From an uncultured Collinsella sp. (lineage in GTDB: Bacteria > Actinomycetota > Coriobacteriia > Coriobacteriales > Coriobacteriaceae): 40,139 nt of DNA. A program made the translations under genes and the position numbers. Shown in pieces: positions 39,042 through 40,139 of the stretch. Within the stretch, counting starts at the first letter, position 1; each line of letters begins with the position of its first letter. The notes beneath the pieces were generated by a model. It made no database searches, was not told the DNA's origin, and saw only the letters and a list, made by a program, of their open reading frames with translations. The stretch covers positions 1 to 40,139 of the forward strand of contig URGG01000007.1 in assembly GCA_900547345.1 (NCBI GenBank), in the 5' to 3' direction.

Positions 39042-40085
39042 ATGTCGTTCGCCAAATTCTTCAAAGATGCGCTACTTCCCGTCGCCGTGTGGACGTGCGG
39101 CGTGCTGCTGAGCTGCTTTGTGCTGACGGTCGCCGGCGCACCCGTTTCCATCGTGGTCGTGGCGGTCGGCGTGTCCTTTATCTTTGGCATGCTGGGCATC
39201 GTGATCGAGTACGCGCGCCGTCGTCGTTTTCTGCGCCAGCTGGAGCGTGCGGCAGAGGAGCTCGAGAGTCCCGCATGGGTGCAGGAGATGGTGCAATGTC
39301 CGACCCATGCCGAGGGCGAGCTCGAGTACGAGGTCTTGCGCCGGGTGGGCAAAGCCGCTTGTGACGAGGTTGCCGAAGGCCGGCGCCAGACCGATGACTA
39401 TCGCGACTATATCGAGAGCTGGGTCCACGAGGCCAAGCTGCCCCTGGCGGCAGCCCATCTGATTTTGGAAAACCTGGACGGCAGCGAAGATGATCTGTCG
39501 CGCGTAGATGACCTCGGTCGCGAGCTTGCCCGCGTGGAGCGCTATATCGACCAGGCGCTCTACTATGCGCGCTCGGAGGTTGTGGAGCGCGATTATCTGA
39601 TTCGACGTTGGAACCTCAAGGCTCTGGTGACGGGCGCAATCAAGGCCAATGCGCGCGAGCTCATCGCGGCACACGTGGCGCCGGTGTGCGAGAACCTCGA
39701 CTTTGAGGTCTTTACCGACGAGAAGCGGCTCGAGTTTATTCTGGGCCAGCTCATTCAGAACAGCATTAAATATGCGCGTGAGGACGGCGCAAAGATCGTG
39801 TTTTCGGGTGCGTTGCTGGACGAGGGTCTGGCAAGCGAGCGCATCGAGCTTACCGTCGCGGACAACGGCTGCGGCGTGTGTGCGGCAGACCTGCCGCGCG
39901 TGTTCGAGAAGGGTTTTACCGGCGACAACGGCCGCACCACCAAGCGCGCAACGGGCATCGGCCTCTACCTGGTGGCGCGCCTGTGCTCCAAGATGGGCAT
40001 CGACGTCACCGCGGCATCGGAGCCGGGCGAAGGCTTCGTCGTAACATTCGCCTTCTCAACCAACAAGTTCCAATATTTCGAGTAA
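39042..40085 (+). CDS. Intramembrane-sensing histidine kinase (BceS-like)
   Basis: A 347-residue kinase with two membrane spans (about 12-30 and 36-55) joined by almost no external loop, the layout of intramembrane-sensing kinases. The phospho-acceptor H129 is in YIESWVHEAKLPLAAAHLI, the W.HE.K.P signature of this group. The ATPase domain has NSIKYAR, DNGCGV and TGIGLYLV. Such kinases normally work with a BceAB-type ABC transporter that detects antimicrobial peptides; none is in the window, but the sequence ends just after this gene. The gene is complete. Confidence 0.92.
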   Translation: MSFAKFFKDALLPVAVWTCGVLLSCFVLTVAGAPVSIVVVAVGVSFIFGMLGIVIEYARRRRFLRQLERAAEELESPAWVQEMVQCPTHAEGELEYEVLRRVGKAACDEVAEGRRQTDDYRDYIESWVHEAKLPLAAAHLILENLDGSEDDLSRVDDLGRELARVERYIDQALYYARSEVVERDYLIRRWNLKALVTGAIKANARELIAAHVAPVCENLDFEVFTDEKRLEFILGQLIQNSIKYAREDGAKIVFSGALLDEGLASERIELTVADNGCGVCAADLPRVFEKGFTGDNGRTTKRATGIGLYLVARLCSKMGIDVTAASEPGEGFVVTFAFSTNKFQYFE

Positions 40086-40119
40086 CGCACACGGCAGATG
40101 TCCGCCTCAAACAAAACGT

Positions 40120-40139
40120 GCCGCCCCAAACGGGGCGGC
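40120..40139 (+). terminator. Hairpin at window end (probable terminator, cut)
   Basis: GCCGCCCC (40120-40127) pairs exactly with GGGGCGGC (40132-40139) around 4 bases, 34 bp after the kinase stop. The expected T-run would lie beyond the window, so this call is incomplete. Confidence 0.6.

Overview
The window is GC-rich, gene-dense bacterial DNA. The HisZ-HisG fusion, the DUF4143 ATPase, DUF4342 and DUF2207 proteins, the many mannose-type PTS parts and the coding style all fit a gut actinobacterium of the class Coriobacteriia, most likely Collinsella or a close relative. This assignment is inferred from gene content; no 16S or other marker is present. Almost every gene has a recognisable Shine-Dalgarno sequence, which decides most of the starts given here.

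Layout. (1) 1-8610: a sugar-amine catabolic locus. Two overlapping GntR/UTRA regulator genes precede a deglycase-like SIS gene, a four-part mannose-family PTS (IIA, IIB, IIC, IID), a FrlC-like epimerase and a second SIS gene. The two SIS genes are identical over the whole 1,062-bp reading frame, exactly from ATG to TAA, and 352 of 353 sense codons end in G or C. Three promoter regions in the locus each carry two copies of an ATTGGTATTAAAT-like site, so it looks like a small regulon for uptake and cleavage of Amadori-type (fructosamine) compounds. (2) 8611-17922: a complete histidine operon (hisZG fusion, hisD, C, B, H, A, F, I, E) followed by a convergent PHP-family histidinol phosphatase gene that supplies the one missing step. 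(3) 18262-23678: a stand-alone LarC2-like gene, a YfcE-like phosphodiesterase, MazG, enolase, a DivIC/FtsB-like division protein and a Ppx/GppA phosphatase. (4) 23800-25659: a DUF4143 ATPase gene with unusual repeats at its promoter, a duplicated tRNA terminator and tRNA fragment, and tRNA-Leu(UAA). (5) 25691-32253: a TPR-like membrane protein, an orphan galactitol-type PTS IIB with a VOC protein, a two-component system, a DUF4342 protein, a small membrane protein, a metallophosphoesterase and GluQ. (6) 32762-40139: a DUF2207 membrane protein, a GNAT acetyltransferase, PurH, an unrecognised protein and a BceRS-like two-component pair.

The intergenic DNA is rich in palindromes. One family has arms related to AAGTTGCGGTGRAATA and occurs three times; two of those copies lie between convergent genes. 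Other large inverted repeats lie between hisB and hisH, between hisF and hisI, upstream of larC2, and between the DUF2207 and GNAT genes.

The features most worth a second look are the perfect CDS-limited duplication inside the fructosamine-type regulon, the repeats complementary to the ribosome binding site of the DUF4143 ATPase, and the palindromic repeat family. All functions are read from sequence and family knowledge; no database search was run.
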